Source: Alcaligenaceae bacterium (GTDB taxonomy: Bacteria; Pseudomonadota; Gammaproteobacteria; Burkholderiales; Burkholderiaceae_B). From it: a DNA stretch of 64,000 nt. The position numbers were made by a program, and so were the translations under genes. Positions 7,583-15,580 of the stretch are shown piece after piece. How positions within the stretch are numbered: the stretch's first letter is position 1; each line of letters starts with the position of its first letter. The stretch spans positions 124,001 through 188,000 of the forward strand of contig JACCER010000004.1 of the NCBI GenBank assembly GCA_013416445.1, given 5' to 3'. The notes beneath the pieces are model-generated. The model was not told the origin of the DNA and made no database searches. It worked only from the letters and a program-made list of their open reading frames with translations.

Positions 7583-7723
7583 TTATTTGGATGAGGCAGC
7601 GACCGGTACTGACGGAAACTCAGTCGCGCCGTACATGATCGCGCCTCCGTACACGATTAGCCAAAACGCCACCAAAATTACAACAACTAGACCAGCAGAA
7701 AGTTTAGGTTTGTAATCAGCCAC
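7583..7723 (-). CDS. Small single-pass membrane protein (GTG start)
   Basis: A 46-residue frame. It begins with a short polar part (ADYKPKLSA), then one hydrophobic helix (GLVVVILVAFWLIVYGGAIM) and a short periplasmic-type tail. The start is GTG, with GGAGG 4-5 nt upstream, which is why I accept it. No family is recognised. Single-helix proteins of this size often modulate transporters or respiratory complexes, but nothing nearby points to a partner. Confidence 0.5.
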   Translation of the reverse strand: MADYKPKLSAGLVVVILVAFWLIVYGGAIMYGATEFPSVPVAASSK

Positions 7724-7974
7724 AAGACCTCCACAGCAAGTTAATTAACTATCGCGATATCCGGGCACATACAGTGCGCTAGGCACGCTATTACTATAAA
7801 CGAAAGACACGACCGTCGTGCACCATAATTTCGCTGCGTCATGCCTGATCGGACAATTAGCGGCACCGCCAAGCAAGGCTGTATATCTACCCAGGACGAC
7901 GAACCTGCGACCTTCTAGATATAATCGCGGTGCACCGCTACGCTATGCCGCGAAAAATAACTAGGGGTAGACGC

Positions 7975-8379
7975 ATGAAGAAACGGACTCTTGCACTGGT
8001 CGGGCTACTCAGCCTTGGCATTCAGGCCTGCAATATTGCGCAGGCGCAATACACGCCCACTAGGGAAGACTTCAAGAGTCTACGCGTGACTAATGGCGAC
8101 TCCTCGCCCAACAGCATTGCACGAGATTCTGAATTCAGCGAAAAATTCAATAAAGCCTTTTCGGACGCAAAGCGCAAGGAGCAAACAGCACAGGCAGAGT
8201 CGGCACGCACTCAAATGAAAAAGCAGGATATGCTCAACGGCAATGCACGTTTGCCACATCGCGGCGCTACCAACACGTCGAAAGATCGTACCGAGATCCA
8301 GTTCGGCAAAAGAAGCACTACCGCATGCCGCAAGACAGAGTCCGGGCAGACACATTGCGAAACTCAAAGCCGGTGGTAA
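7975..8379 (+). CDS. Small secreted hypothetical protein
   Basis: Starting at 7975 (AGGGG about 8 nt upstream) gives 134 residues with a clear signal peptide: MKKRT, a hydrophobic core and a cut near AQAQ. The mature part is highly hydrophilic, rich in Lys, Arg, Gln, Thr and Ser and probably unstructured, with two Cys near the C-terminus. The longer frame from 7930 would bury the signal peptide and is less likely. It overlaps the end of no real gene; the HigB relic follows. Function unknown. Confidence 0.55.
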   Translation: MKKRTLALVGLLSLGIQACNIAQAQYTPTREDFKSLRVTNGDSSPNSIARDSEFSEKFNKAFSDAKRKEQTAQAESARTQMKKQDMLNGNARLPHRGATNTSKDRTEIQFGKRSTTACRKTESGQTHCETQSRW

Positions 8380-8426
8380 GAAATGGCAACCCGGAGATCG
8401 CCCGCCCCATCGCCGAGCAGCCAATT

Positions 8427-8645
8427 AAGGCCTGGGTGGATGAGGCAAACCAAGCAAATTGGACTCAGCCATCTGATATTAAAGAGCGCTACCGTAGCGC
8501 CAGCATTCTCAAGAACCGGCGCGTCGTATTTAACATCAAGGGCAATGATTACCGCTTGATTGTCGCTAGTGCGTATCGCCTCGGCATCGTCTACGTGAGA
8601 CTTATCGGCACTCACGCTGAATACGACGAGATCGACGCCTGTTGT
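8427..8645 (+). pseudogene. HigB toxin, N-terminally truncated
   Basis: From the codon for Lys at 8427 the frame matches the C-terminal two thirds of HigB: KAWVDEANQANW, then RVVFNIKGNDYRLIV, then FIGTHAEYD-like (LIGTHAEYDEIDA). The first 25 or so residues of the toxin, with the start codon, are missing; upstream sequence in frame is unrelated. The relic runs into the 3' end of benE on the opposite strand, so this junction is a recombination scar. It is a distant paralogue of the intact HigB at 6907-7194, not a recent copy. Confidence 0.75.
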
Positions 8646-9829
8646 GGCAAGCGGCCATTAAGTACCGCATAAGCCACCAGGCCAATCACCAAGCCCCAGA
8701 ACGCACCGCCAATGCCCAACAGAGTGATATTGGCAGCGGCAGCTAAAAAGGTGATCAATGAGGCTTCACGGGCTTTGGCATCGGCCATGGCGCTGGCGAG
8801 GCTGGCGCCGATAGTGCCCAACAGCGCCAGGCCCGCCAGCGTGGTGATAAAGGTCGCGGGAAAGGCCATGAAGACTGCGGCCAGCGTCACCCCGAACACA
8901 CCGACCAAGATGTAGAACACACCCGCAGCAATACCGGCGATCCAACGCTTGTCTGGGTTTTCGTGCGCCTCCCGACCAGTACAGATAGCAGCCGTGATCG
9001 CGGCGATATTGAAGGCGTGCGAACCGAACGGCGCCATCAGCAGGGAACCGAGCCCGGTGACGGTCACGATGGGGTTGGCGCTGGTTCTGAAGCCGTCATT
9101 ACGCAACACCAGCATGCCGGGCATGTACTGTCCGGTCAGGGTGATCAAAAACAGCGGTAGCGCCACGCTCAGCAGGGCGTTGAGCGAAAACGCGGGCATA
9201 GTGAAGACAGGCGCAGCCAGCGCCAAGGTCAGCCCCGATAGATCGACGCGATCTTGAATGAGCAAAAAGGCCAGCCCCAGCACCAGGATACCTACGACCG
9301 CATAGCGCGCGGTAAAGCGCTTGAGCACCACATAGGCGACGATCAAGAGCCCGGCCAGCAGCGGGTCGATACTCATGCTGCCAAAAGCGCCAATGCCGAA
9401 CTGGAGCAGGATGCCTGCCAGCAGCCCAGCCGCCACGCCTGGCGGAATCAGGCGGATGACCCGCTCGAACCAACCCGACAGCCCGAGCACCACGAAGGCG
9501 GCAGCCGAGATCAGGTAGGCGCCGACTGCTTCCGCGTAGGGCGTGGTCGCCAGCGCTGTGACGAGGAAAGCGGCGGCCGGTGTGGACCACGCCGTGATGA
9601 TAGGTTCCCGGGAAACCCAGCTCAGGATGATCCCCGTTACGCCCACGCCGATGGAAATCGACCACACCCACGAGGCCGTCAGCTCTGGGCTGAGGCCGGC
9701 CACCTTGGCGGCCTGAAACACCAGGATAAAAGTTCCGCCGTAATTGACGATGACCGAGATCAGGCCAGCCACAATGGGATGGATGAGATCATTCCAACGA
9801 ACGGATGAAAATGAAGGGACGAATGACAT
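8612..9829 (-). CDS. BenE/YdcO-family proton symporter
   Basis: A 405-residue membrane protein with about 12 hydrophobic segments. Family signatures include GLSPELTASWVWSISIGVG, the AWSTPAAAFL segment and GSHAFNIAAITAAICTG. BenE-type carriers import benzoate or similar aromatic acids with protons; for YdcO-type members the substrate is not known, so the specificity is open. I start at MSFVPSF (9829) because the 17 residues further upstream are not family-like. The last 8-10 residues overlap the HigB relic and may be a replaced tail. A MocR regulator is divergent, 111 bp away, and probably controls it. Confidence 0.8.
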   Translation of the reverse strand: MSFVPSFSSVRWNDLIHPIVAGLISVIVNYGGTFILVFQAAKVAGLSPELTASWVWSISIGVGVTGIILSWVSREPIITAWSTPAAAFLVTALATTPYAEAVGAYLISAAAFVVLGLSGWFERVIRLIPPGVAAGLLAGILLQFGIGAFGSMSIDPLLAGLLIVAYVVLKRFTARYAVVGILVLGLAFLLIQDRVDLSGLTLALAAPVFTMPAFSLNALLSVALPLFLITLTGQYMPGMLVLRNDGFRTSANPIVTVTGLGSLLMAPFGSHAFNIAAITAAICTGREAHENPDKRWIAGIAAGVFYILVGVFGVTLAAVFMAFPATFITTLAGLALLGTIGASLASAMADAKAREASLITFLAAAANITLLGIGGAFWGLVIGLVAYAVLNGRLPQQASISSYSA

Positions 9830-9888
9830 GGCCTGACAGTGACTCCTGAAAACAATTTGATGGACAAAGTTGATAAACAAATTTATAG

Positions 9889-9927
9889 CCTTAAAATGGA
9901 TGGATGTTCCCTACCATTTTTTTAAGG
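9889..9927. promoter_or_regulatory. Inverted repeat between benE and mocR
   Basis: CCTTAAAATGG at 9889-9899 is matched by CCATTTTTTTAAGG at 9914-9927 (same arms with three extra T). It lies in the 111-bp shared promoter region and is the most obvious operator candidate for the MocR protein. TGGATGGATG inside the loop is a short tandem direct repeat, a form also used by MocR regulators. Confidence 0.4.
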
Positions 9928-9940
9928 TAATACGGACCAA

Positions 9941-11437
9941 TTGTTCAGACACGCCCAACTAGAGTCCGTCAAAGCCTGGATCGGCAACCCTGCGCATAGC
10001 GCCTTGCCGCTGTATGCGCGCATACAGCGCGGCATCCGGCAACTGATCCTCGACGGCGTGCTTGACGTCGGTAAGCCGCTGCCCGCCTCGCGTGCGCTGG
10101 CAAAATCACTGAACGTTTCCCGCGATACAGTCGAGTCGGCCTATAGCCAGTTGCATGCGGAAGGTTTCATCGAGCGGCGTGTTGGCAGCGGCAGCTTCGT
10201 ATCGGAACGGGCGACACGTCTTCCAGCCCGTGGTACGGCGCGACGTACGGGGACTCGCCATGAGACGCTACGCCTCAGCCAGCGCGGCAGCGCTATGTTC
10301 CAGGGTGGCGGCCAGCGCGATTTCCTGACGCCACGTCCATTCGCCCCAGGCGTACCGGAAACGCGCAACTTTCCCCTCCAGACTTGGGAACGTCTGGAAC
10401 GGCAGGTGTTCAAGGAATATGGAAGCCAGGCGTTGACGCACAGCGATCCGCAAGGACTGGAACCATTACGGCGCGCCATTGCGGATTACGTCAATCTCGA
10501 ACGCGGTGCGCACGCCACGCCCGAGCGCGTACTGGTGCTGACCAGTTCACAGCAAGCCATGACACTATGCGCCAACGTGCTGCTCGATTCTGGGGACAAA
10601 ATTTTTATTGAAGATCCGGTATATCAAGGGGCGCGCAAAGCATTCGACGCCGCCGGTCTGGAATGTGTGCCGGTGCCACTGGATTCCAATGGCATGCTGG
10701 TGGAACACCTGAATCAGGCGGCGAAAGCCTCCAGTGACTCAGCCAAGGCGGTGTTTCTGACGCCCTCGCACCAGTTTCCAACCGGGGCAACACTGACGCT
10801 GGACCGGCGGCTGGCCGTCATTGAATGGGCCAGGCAATACCAGGGCTGGATCATCGAAGACGACTACGACAGCGAATTCCATTACGCCGGCAAACCCACT
10901 GCCTGCGTGCAGGGGCTTGATCCGCACGAGCGGACGATCTACATCGGTACCTTCACCAAATCACTCTTTCCCGGCCTGCGCATCGGCTACATGGTGCTGC
11001 CATCGCCACTGGTGGCTCCGATGACCGTGGCGCGCACCCTGCTGGATGGGCACAGCGCGCCAATTCCGCAACTCACGCTGGCGCGCTTCATTGAGGGCGG
11101 CCACTTCGGCGCACATGTGCGCACCATGCGTGCCGTCTATGCCGAACGGCGCGATGTACTGGCGCAGTTGGTGCGCCAGCATCTGGCCGACTTCGTAGAG
11201 CCACGAGTGCCTGCCGGGGGCATGCAGATGCCCTGCATATTCATCCGCGACATCCCAGAGCGCGAGGCCGTGGACTCGGCGCGCCGGGCCGGGATCGATC
11301 TGCTGGGGCTGACGGCGCTGCATGCGTCGAGTCGGCACAAGGCCGGCTTCCTCATGGGATTCGCCGCCCACGCCCCGCACGAAATGGAAATTGCCGTCAA
11401 AAAATTGGTGAGCGTTCTGCGCGCGCTGTGCCGCTGA
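9941..11437 (+). CDS. MocR-type (GntR/aminotransferase) transcription regulator
   Basis: A 498-residue protein. Residues about 20-85 form a GntR winged helix (LPLYARIQRGIRQLI, LPASRALAKSLNVSRDTV). After a linker, residues about 130-495 are a fold-type I aminotransferase domain. The PLP lysine sits in GTFTKSLFPGLRIGY, and the EDDYDSEFHY cofactor motif is present. MocR proteins sense PLP or an amine adduct and act as regulators, not enzymes. The start codon is TTG, with only a weak AAGG 13 nt upstream; the N-terminal match makes this start credible. It is divergent from benE, so it most likely regulates that transporter and itself. Confidence 0.85.
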   Translation: MFRHAQLESVKAWIGNPAHSALPLYARIQRGIRQLILDGVLDVGKPLPASRALAKSLNVSRDTVESAYSQLHAEGFIERRVGSGSFVSERATRLPARGTARRTGTRHETLRLSQRGSAMFQGGGQRDFLTPRPFAPGVPETRNFPLQTWERLERQVFKEYGSQALTHSDPQGLEPLRRAIADYVNLERGAHATPERVLVLTSSQQAMTLCANVLLDSGDKIFIEDPVYQGARKAFDAAGLECVPVPLDSNGMLVEHLNQAAKASSDSAKAVFLTPSHQFPTGATLTLDRRLAVIEWARQYQGWIIEDDYDSEFHYAGKPTACVQGLDPHERTIYIGTFTKSLFPGLRIGYMVLPSPLVAPMTVARTLLDGHSAPIPQLTLARFIEGGHFGAHVRTMRAVYAERRDVLAQLVRQHLADFVEPRVPAGGMQMPCIFIRDIPEREAVDSARRAGIDLLGLTALHASSRHKAGFLMGFAAHAPHEMEIAVKKLVSVLRALCR

Positions 11438-11465
11438 TCTATGGGTTTTCCCGAGAAGCTGTCTT

Positions 11466-11540
11466 ATCGACATGATTCGATAGGCCTTTCAGTGGCAACA
11501 GATAATTTTCACGATAGACCGTTGGCACAATGATGCTGCT
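11466..11540 (-). pseudogene. Fragment of a second Fic gene
   Basis: About 75 bp closely resemble the Fic gene at 4095-4165 on the same strand (roughly four of five bases identical by eye). They encode the segment around IIVPTVYRENYLLPLKGLSNH that follows the Fic motif. Flanking sequence does not match. It is a relic of a paralogous gene. Confidence 0.75.
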
Positions 11541-11558
11541 CAGGGCGATACGCGTAAG

Positions 11559-11735
11559 CTATCGACCCCGCGCCGAACCGCGCCCTGTTGGCATGCGGCC
11601 ATGCACCGACCTCGCGTTTTTGATCCCCGAGTTTCCACCCAGCCCAGGCCAGCGCGGCTGCTTCAGTGCAGGCTTGGAGCTCACGGGCTTCACCACTTCT
11701 TGATCTTGCTTTTGATCTTTTTCTTTCTTGTCCAT
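11559..11735 (-). CDS. Small basic hypothetical protein
   Basis: A 58-residue frame beginning MDKKEKDQKQDQEVVKPVSS and ending in a Gly/Arg-rich tail. AGGGA lies about 5 nt before the ATG. It is soluble, very hydrophilic and probably disordered. No family is recognised. It lies next to the Fic relic, so it could be part of the same lost element. Codon use looks coding, but length makes this uncertain. Confidence 0.4.
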   Translation of the reverse strand: MDKKEKDQKQDQEVVKPVSSKPALKQPRWPGLGGNSGIKNARSVHGRMPTGRGSARGR

Positions 11736-11995
11736 TTCTTCCCTATTTTCATGTGTAGTCAGAGCGGGTTTGCTACGACCAAGGTATCAGCATAGGCCAC
11801 ATCCCAGAATAAAGCTTGGCTTGTCTCTGAAATACGTCGGCATCAAGCAATTGAGAAGCTTTTTACTATTCCGAAAAAGCAAGTCATGCCTCGGAGAAGC
11901 CACTGCCACCATTACCGCTCCGACCTCTTATTGGCCATCAAGCCCCGTCCAAAAGGCGAGAACACCCACCCGCCACCAACAGTAGCGCCTGCCCC
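11736..11995. other. No convincing gene
   Basis: A plus-strand frame of 85 codons spans this stretch but has no start signal, domain or coherent composition. I see no repeat or strong hairpin. Confidence 0.3.
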
Positions 11996-12280
11996 TTATT
12001 CACGCGCGCGATAGCCTGCAAACCAAGCTACGAGCACGACAGCAATCGCAGGAAAAATAATATCAAGCTGGGCGTCCAGGCTCCAATTCCACACATCAAA
12101 CGCCTCCCAGGGACCGAGTTTCGATGTATCGCCCAGTTGGTATTCGCGCTGAGCATGTTCACGCCCTATAAACAGCCCGATAGCCAGCATTGCCCCCAGC
12201 CACCAGTTGCGAGTCGCCAGCCACAGCGCTACCTGAATCACCAGCGCGTAAACCAGATGTTCATAATTTGAGATGTTCAT
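11996..12280 (-). CDS. Small integral membrane protein
   Basis: About 94 residues from MNISNYEHLVYALVIQ, with two or three hydrophobic helices: ALVIQVALWLATRNWWLGAMLAIGLFIG near the N-terminus and IIFPAIAVVLVAWFAGY at the C-terminus. A short loop between them is hydrophilic and Trp-rich (GPWEAFDVWNWS). A longer version from a TTG at 12307 is possible. I know similar-looking proteins from prophages but cannot name a function. Confidence 0.55.
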   Translation of the reverse strand: MNISNYEHLVYALVIQVALWLATRNWWLGAMLAIGLFIGREHAQREYQLGDTSKLGPWEAFDVWNWSLDAQLDIIFPAIAVVLVAWFAGYRARE

Positions 12281-12361
12281 AAGCCTGTGCAGATCGGTCA
12301 GTATCAATCTAATAGCATGAAAGCCACGTGCCCAGCAATAGTGCGGCGGCCCTGGAATGGC

Positions 12362-12393
12362 AAAAACCCCGGGATTCTTAAGCCTCGGGGTTT
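12362..12393 (-). terminator. Terminator for the small gene at 12480-12647
   Basis: Stem AAACCCCG / CGGGGTTT with an inner loop. On the minus strand it is followed by TTTTTG, so it points leftwards and closes the transcript of the small membrane protein gene. Confidence 0.65.
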
Positions 12394-12479
12394 AGGTACG
12401 ATGATAAGCACTGCGCAATAGGCGCCGGATTCACGTTGCGGCACAAGCTCAGGCAGCAAAATGCTTGTAGCTTGGCTGT

Positions 12480-12647
12480 TTAGCCAAAAACTTCGATGGC
12501 TTTATTGATAGCAGCGAACAAGACCGCAAGAAAACCTATGCCCATGAACACCATGCCCGGATTATGATCGCGCAGACCAAATCCGATAAAAGAAAAAATG
12601 ATGCCAAGAACGAAGATTACGAGCAGCGTCGTATTGCCAAAGAACAT
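12480..12647 (-). CDS. Tiny two-helix membrane protein
   Basis: A 55-residue protein starting MFFGNTT, with two hydrophobic helices (LLVIFVLGIIFSFIGFGL and MVFMGIGFLAVLFAAI) joined by a short polar turn (RDHNPG). Two ATGs occur six nt apart. The second, at 12647, has AGGA at ideal 5-nt spacing and is preferred; the first would add Met-Ala. It has its own terminator at 12362-12393, which supports a real transcript. Function unknown; the hairpin topology resembles small membrane subunits or toxin-like peptides. Confidence 0.6.
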   Translation of the reverse strand: MFFGNTTLLVIFVLGIIFSFIGFGLRDHNPGMVFMGIGFLAVLFAAINKAIEVFG

Positions 12648-12749
12648 AGCCATCCTAGTTTGTCAAAAGAGCCACTATAGACCAAGCAAGCGCGCATAGA
12701 ATTGATTCAAATCAAAACAGATTCTTGCAGCGTGTCAAAATGCAAGAGA

Positions 12750-13544
12750 TCAGTTAGCAGCTTTCTCGCGCTCTTTGGCACGAACAAATTCACCCATGTA
12801 CTTCTGCGGCTCGCCGGTGTCGAACGCCGAACCGAACTCGCCCACGCCATTGCGTATCGATACGTCCAGCGGCTCGTCTTCCCACTCTCTGAGCAGGCGT
12901 TTTTGCTGCGCCAAGGCTACGCTGCCAAGACCGGCCAACATATTGGCAACACGGTCGACTTCGGCGTCCAGCTCGGCAAGCGGGACAACACGATCGACCA
13001 GACCGTAAGAAAGCGCCTGGGCGGAATCAACCACTTCCCCGGTCAGCAGCATCCACGATGCGCGCGCCTTGCCGATCAGACGCGGCAACAAGGCCGCATG
13101 AATAATGGAGGGAATGCCAACCTTGACCTCTGGCATGCCCAGCATTGCCGTATCGGATGCGATACGCAAATCGCAAGCCAGGGCAAATTCCAGGCCACCG
13201 CCCAGGCACCAGCCTGGCATCCTGGCAATAACCGGGACACGCAGCAGGCGCACCTTATCGCACAGCTGGCGCAGCGCATCAATAAAGGCAATCGCGCCGG
13301 CCTTGTCGAAATTGGCCATTTCCTTGATATCGGCCCCGGCAACAAAGGCCTTGTCGCCTGCACCACGCAAAACCAACACCTTGACCTCCGGGTTTTGCTC
13401 AACCTCGGTCAGCGCGGCGGTTAGCGCAGCTACGACGGGCGTACCCAAAATGTTCAGCGTGCCCGCATTTTTCATGGCCAATGTGGCCACGCCATTAGCG
13501 GCGACATCCAGGTCGGCATGTTTATCCCAAACGTTCTTGCTCAT
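12750..13544 (-). CDS. Enoyl-CoA hydratase/isomerase (crotonase) family protein
   Basis: A 264-residue crotonase-fold protein. The first oxyanion-hole region is in FVAGADIKEMANF, and the second in CLGGGLEFALACDLRIAS. The segment MPEVKVGIPSIIHAALLPRLIG corresponds to the helix that normally carries the second catalytic Glu, but that position is not clearly Glu here, so hydratase activity cannot be assumed; isomerase, hydrolase or decarboxylase members also exist. AAGGA lies 5 nt before the ATG at 13544, which decides the start. The gene directly follows an eroded Bug receptor and CaiB gene, so it was the last gene of a former CoA-ester catabolic operon. Confidence 0.8.
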   Translation of the reverse strand: MSKNVWDKHADLDVAANGVATLAMKNAGTLNILGTPVVAALTAALTEVEQNPEVKVLVLRGAGDKAFVAGADIKEMANFDKAGAIAFIDALRQLCDKVRLLRVPVIARMPGWCLGGGLEFALACDLRIASDTAMLGMPEVKVGIPSIIHAALLPRLIGKARASWMLLTGEVVDSAQALSYGLVDRVVPLAELDAEVDRVANMLAGLGSVALAQQKRLLREWEDEPLDVSIRNGVGEFGSAFDTGEPQKYMGEFVRAKEREKAAN

Positions 13545-13552
13545 ATTCATCC

Positions 13553-13782
13553 TTATAATTTTTCGAAACCTATCATTTTGACAACTTTCTGCCATTGCTC
13601 ATTGGCATTCTGCATGACAGTGGAAACACTTCGCGTGTCGTGTAGTCTGGCGCAGCCCTCTGCCTCTTAATGGATGCAATGACATCCGGATCGGACAACG
13701 CTCTTTTTACGCCCTGATTCAGGCTTTCAAGAATATCCTCGGGCACATGGGCGGGAGCGGCAAGCCGGGTCATTTTAAACAT
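13553..13782 (-). pseudogene. Bug (TctC-family) receptor, C-terminal remnant with frameshift
   Basis: The stretch LAAPAHVPEDILESLNQGVKRAL and the following DPDVIASIKRQ match the C-terminal lobe of Bug solute receptors. A frameshift near 13635 interrupts it; in the neighbouring frame the natural end resumes (VSTVMQNANEQWQKVVKMIGF) and stops at 13553. The first two thirds of the gene, with signal peptide, are missing. It sits directly upstream of the crotonase gene. Confidence 0.8.
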
Positions 13783-13813
13783 GTTTTATCCCGGCTTTAA
13801 ATTGGCTGCCAGC

Positions 13814-13920
13814 TTATTTTAGAAATTCGTTGGCATGCTCGCCCAGCAGGGGCGGTAGTGCGAGCCAGGCGCCCTGCGCACCCGCCAGCAAGGGATTACC
13901 CACCGCAGCCGTGTAACTCC
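13814..13920 (-). pseudogene. CaiB/BaiF CoA-transferase, C-terminal remnant
   Basis: The reverse frame reads VGNPLLAGAQGAWLALPPLL followed by GEHANEFLK and a stop, the usual end of a class III CoA-transferase. No upstream portion survives. With the Bug remnant and the crotonase gene it outlines the same gene set as the intact cluster at 55-58 kb. Confidence 0.65.
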
Positions 13921-13971
13921 ACATCGCCCAACACGTTAAAATGGATGTTCAGCAATTGATGTGAGAAAAAA

Positions 13972-14316
13972 ATGGCAACTAAAAATCGTGTAGGGGGAAC
14001 TGAAGCTGTCACCGGATTCATGCACAATGCGCAACTGTCTTGCAATACCAATCAAGACACACCGATTACACTTCAGGTCTCCGCCAAGGCTGGCGACAAA
14101 TGGCGCCTGACCAAGGTCGTGCTGCCGGTCAGCTTCCAGATCGTCGACGATACCCCCGAAATACACATAAAAACCATAGGAGCACCCTTTTACAAGGCGT
14201 ATCGCCCAGAACACGGTACACAGTTCTCTTATGACACAGTCAGCAGAAAACTGTTCATTGAAGGGTATTTAAACAAAGGGCGCGGCGATCCTTATGTGAT
14301 TTGCCTGTCGCGGTAA
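13972..14316 (+). CDS. Hypothetical protein
   Basis: A 114-residue soluble protein, unrecognised. It looks beta-rich (LTKVVLPVSFQIVDDTPEIHIKT, QFSYDTVSRKLFIEGYL) and has two Cys. No signal peptide is visible. The ribosome site is poor (GAGAAAAAA). It converges with the reductase gene at 14325, 8 bp away. Codon use is normal for the window. Confidence 0.55.
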   Translation: MATKNRVGGTEAVTGFMHNAQLSCNTNQDTPITLQVSAKAGDKWRLTKVVLPVSFQIVDDTPEIHIKTIGAPFYKAYRPEHGTQFSYDTVSRKLFIEGYLNKGRGDPYVICLSR

Positions 14317-14324
14317 ACGCGTTC

Positions 14325-15050
14325 TTAGTAACCATAGAACTCTTCAGTACGGATGTCGTCATCGTCAATGCCTGCACCGTTCAAAATAGGCCCCAACGCG
14401 GCGACCATGGCCGGAGGGCCAGCCAGGTAAACAACCGGATCCGGCAAGTCAGCAATGGCGCGTTTGACGATGTTTGTATCCAGCACACCGGTTTCACCGG
14501 ACCAGGGCTGACTGGAACCAGCCATCTGCGTCATGGTGGCCAGCATATGAAAATACGGGTTTTTTTGTTCCAATTCCTGCAGTTCATGTAGAAACGCGGC
14601 ATCTTCAGGGCGTCGATTGGAATAAAGCAGCAATAACTGCTGCGGCGAGGCCGTGTGTGCAGCATTGCGCAACATGCTCATAAAAGGAGTAATACCAATG
14701 CCGCCGGCAATTAAAACGCCTGCGCGGCTTGCCTTATTATGCAAAGTCAAAGAACCAAAAGGGCCTTCTATCTTGACTGCAGCCCCTGTAGCCAACGACT
14801 TTAACTCGCGCTTGTATGCACTATCGCGCATTCTGGTGGTAATGCACAGTTCATCCTGAAATGGCGCGCTGACAATGGAAAAAGTGTGCCGTTCGCCTTC
14901 AGTGCTTGAATTGCCTGATGCTGGAGCCAAAATCAAATCTATGGCCTGCCCCGGCTTGTAATCAAAGCCACTTGGCCTGGAAAAATGGAATGCGGTTGTC
15001 CCTTCTGCTACGTCTTGCCTGAATGTAAGCGTTGCGTCATAGATGGTCAT
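14325..15050 (-). CDS. Ferredoxin/flavodoxin-NADP reductase-like flavoprotein
   Basis: A 241-residue stand-alone FNR-type reductase without a ferredoxin domain. Residues 1-95 are the FAD barrel, with RHTFSIVSAP as the flavin-binding motif. Residues 105-241 are the NAD(P) domain, with GGIGITPFMSML for the pyrophosphate and YLAGPPAMVAAL near the end. It ends in an aromatic Tyr (EEFYGY), as many FNRs do. It would pass electrons from NAD(P)H to a ferredoxin, flavodoxin or oxygenase component; no partner is adjacent. A strong AAGGAGAAGAAAGCC ribosome site precedes the ATG. Confidence 0.8.
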   Translation of the reverse strand: MTIYDATLTFRQDVAEGTTAFHFSRPSGFDYKPGQAIDLILAPASGNSSTEGERHTFSIVSAPFQDELCITTRMRDSAYKRELKSLATGAAVKIEGPFGSLTLHNKASRAGVLIAGGIGITPFMSMLRNAAHTASPQQLLLLYSNRRPEDAAFLHELQELEQKNPYFHMLATMTQMAGSSQPWSGETGVLDTNIVKRAIADLPDPVVYLAGPPAMVAALGPILNGAGIDDDDIRTEEFYGY

Positions 15051-15580
15051 GGCTTTCTTCTCCTTAAGGTTGCGCTACGCGCAACATGGCAAAGTCCCCT
15101 AGTTTCATTCTACTACTGCATACGGCAGGAGCAAACACTGACGCCCAATGCCAGTTGTCATAGGAGTTTTGTCGGATGACGGGCTGGCTCCCTGATCCGA
15201 CTTACGATCTTCGACCTCTTGCTTAAATTTAATTCTCTGTTGAGTTCGTTGTGTTCGCAAGATGCGTTGACTCGTAGGCCGAAACGCAGCGGCAAAAGCT
15301 GCTGAAAAACAAAAAAAACAACGTCAATTCCTACGTGATAACCCTGCTTTGCCAACTGCCACTACGATATTCAATCTGATTTTTTGAAGCTTGAATTATC
15401 TTTGAAAGCCGCATGAATGCTTGTCTTCAACTTTTTTTCATGCCTTCCGAACGCCAAATCCGGCAGGTTTGCACACCATTGACTGACGTATACGGATAGC
15501 CTATAAAAGCGACGGCAGTCAAAAATTTGTACCTTGTTACAACCACCCGATACAAAGTCAATACAAGCCAGGAGACAACC
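15051..15580. other. Intergenic region with one REP-like repeat
   Basis: No gene is convincing. A REP-like palindrome lies at 15170-15209. The last 60 bases before dctP contain the dyad TTGTTACAA (about 15533-15541) and probably the TRAP operon promoter. Confidence 0.4.
15170..15209. repeat. REP-like palindrome (divergent copy)
   Basis: GTCGGATGACGGGCTGGCTC then CCTGATCCGACTTACGA: same arms as the repeat family seen at 49309, 61432 and 63377 (TCGGATTACG ... AATCCGACCTACGA). Confidence 0.55.

Noticed and set aside
9254-9808. A 184-codon plus-strand frame opposite benE
   Set aside because: It is antisense to a clear transporter gene, has a His/Gln/Arg/Asp-rich shadow composition and no start signal.
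11601-11985. Overlapping plus-strand frames of 64 and 85 codons
   Set aside because: No ribosome site, no domain, and one is antisense to the better-supported 58-residue frame.
12702-13424. A 240-codon plus-strand frame opposite the crotonase
   Set aside because: Antisense shadow of a conserved gene; no domain or ribosome site.
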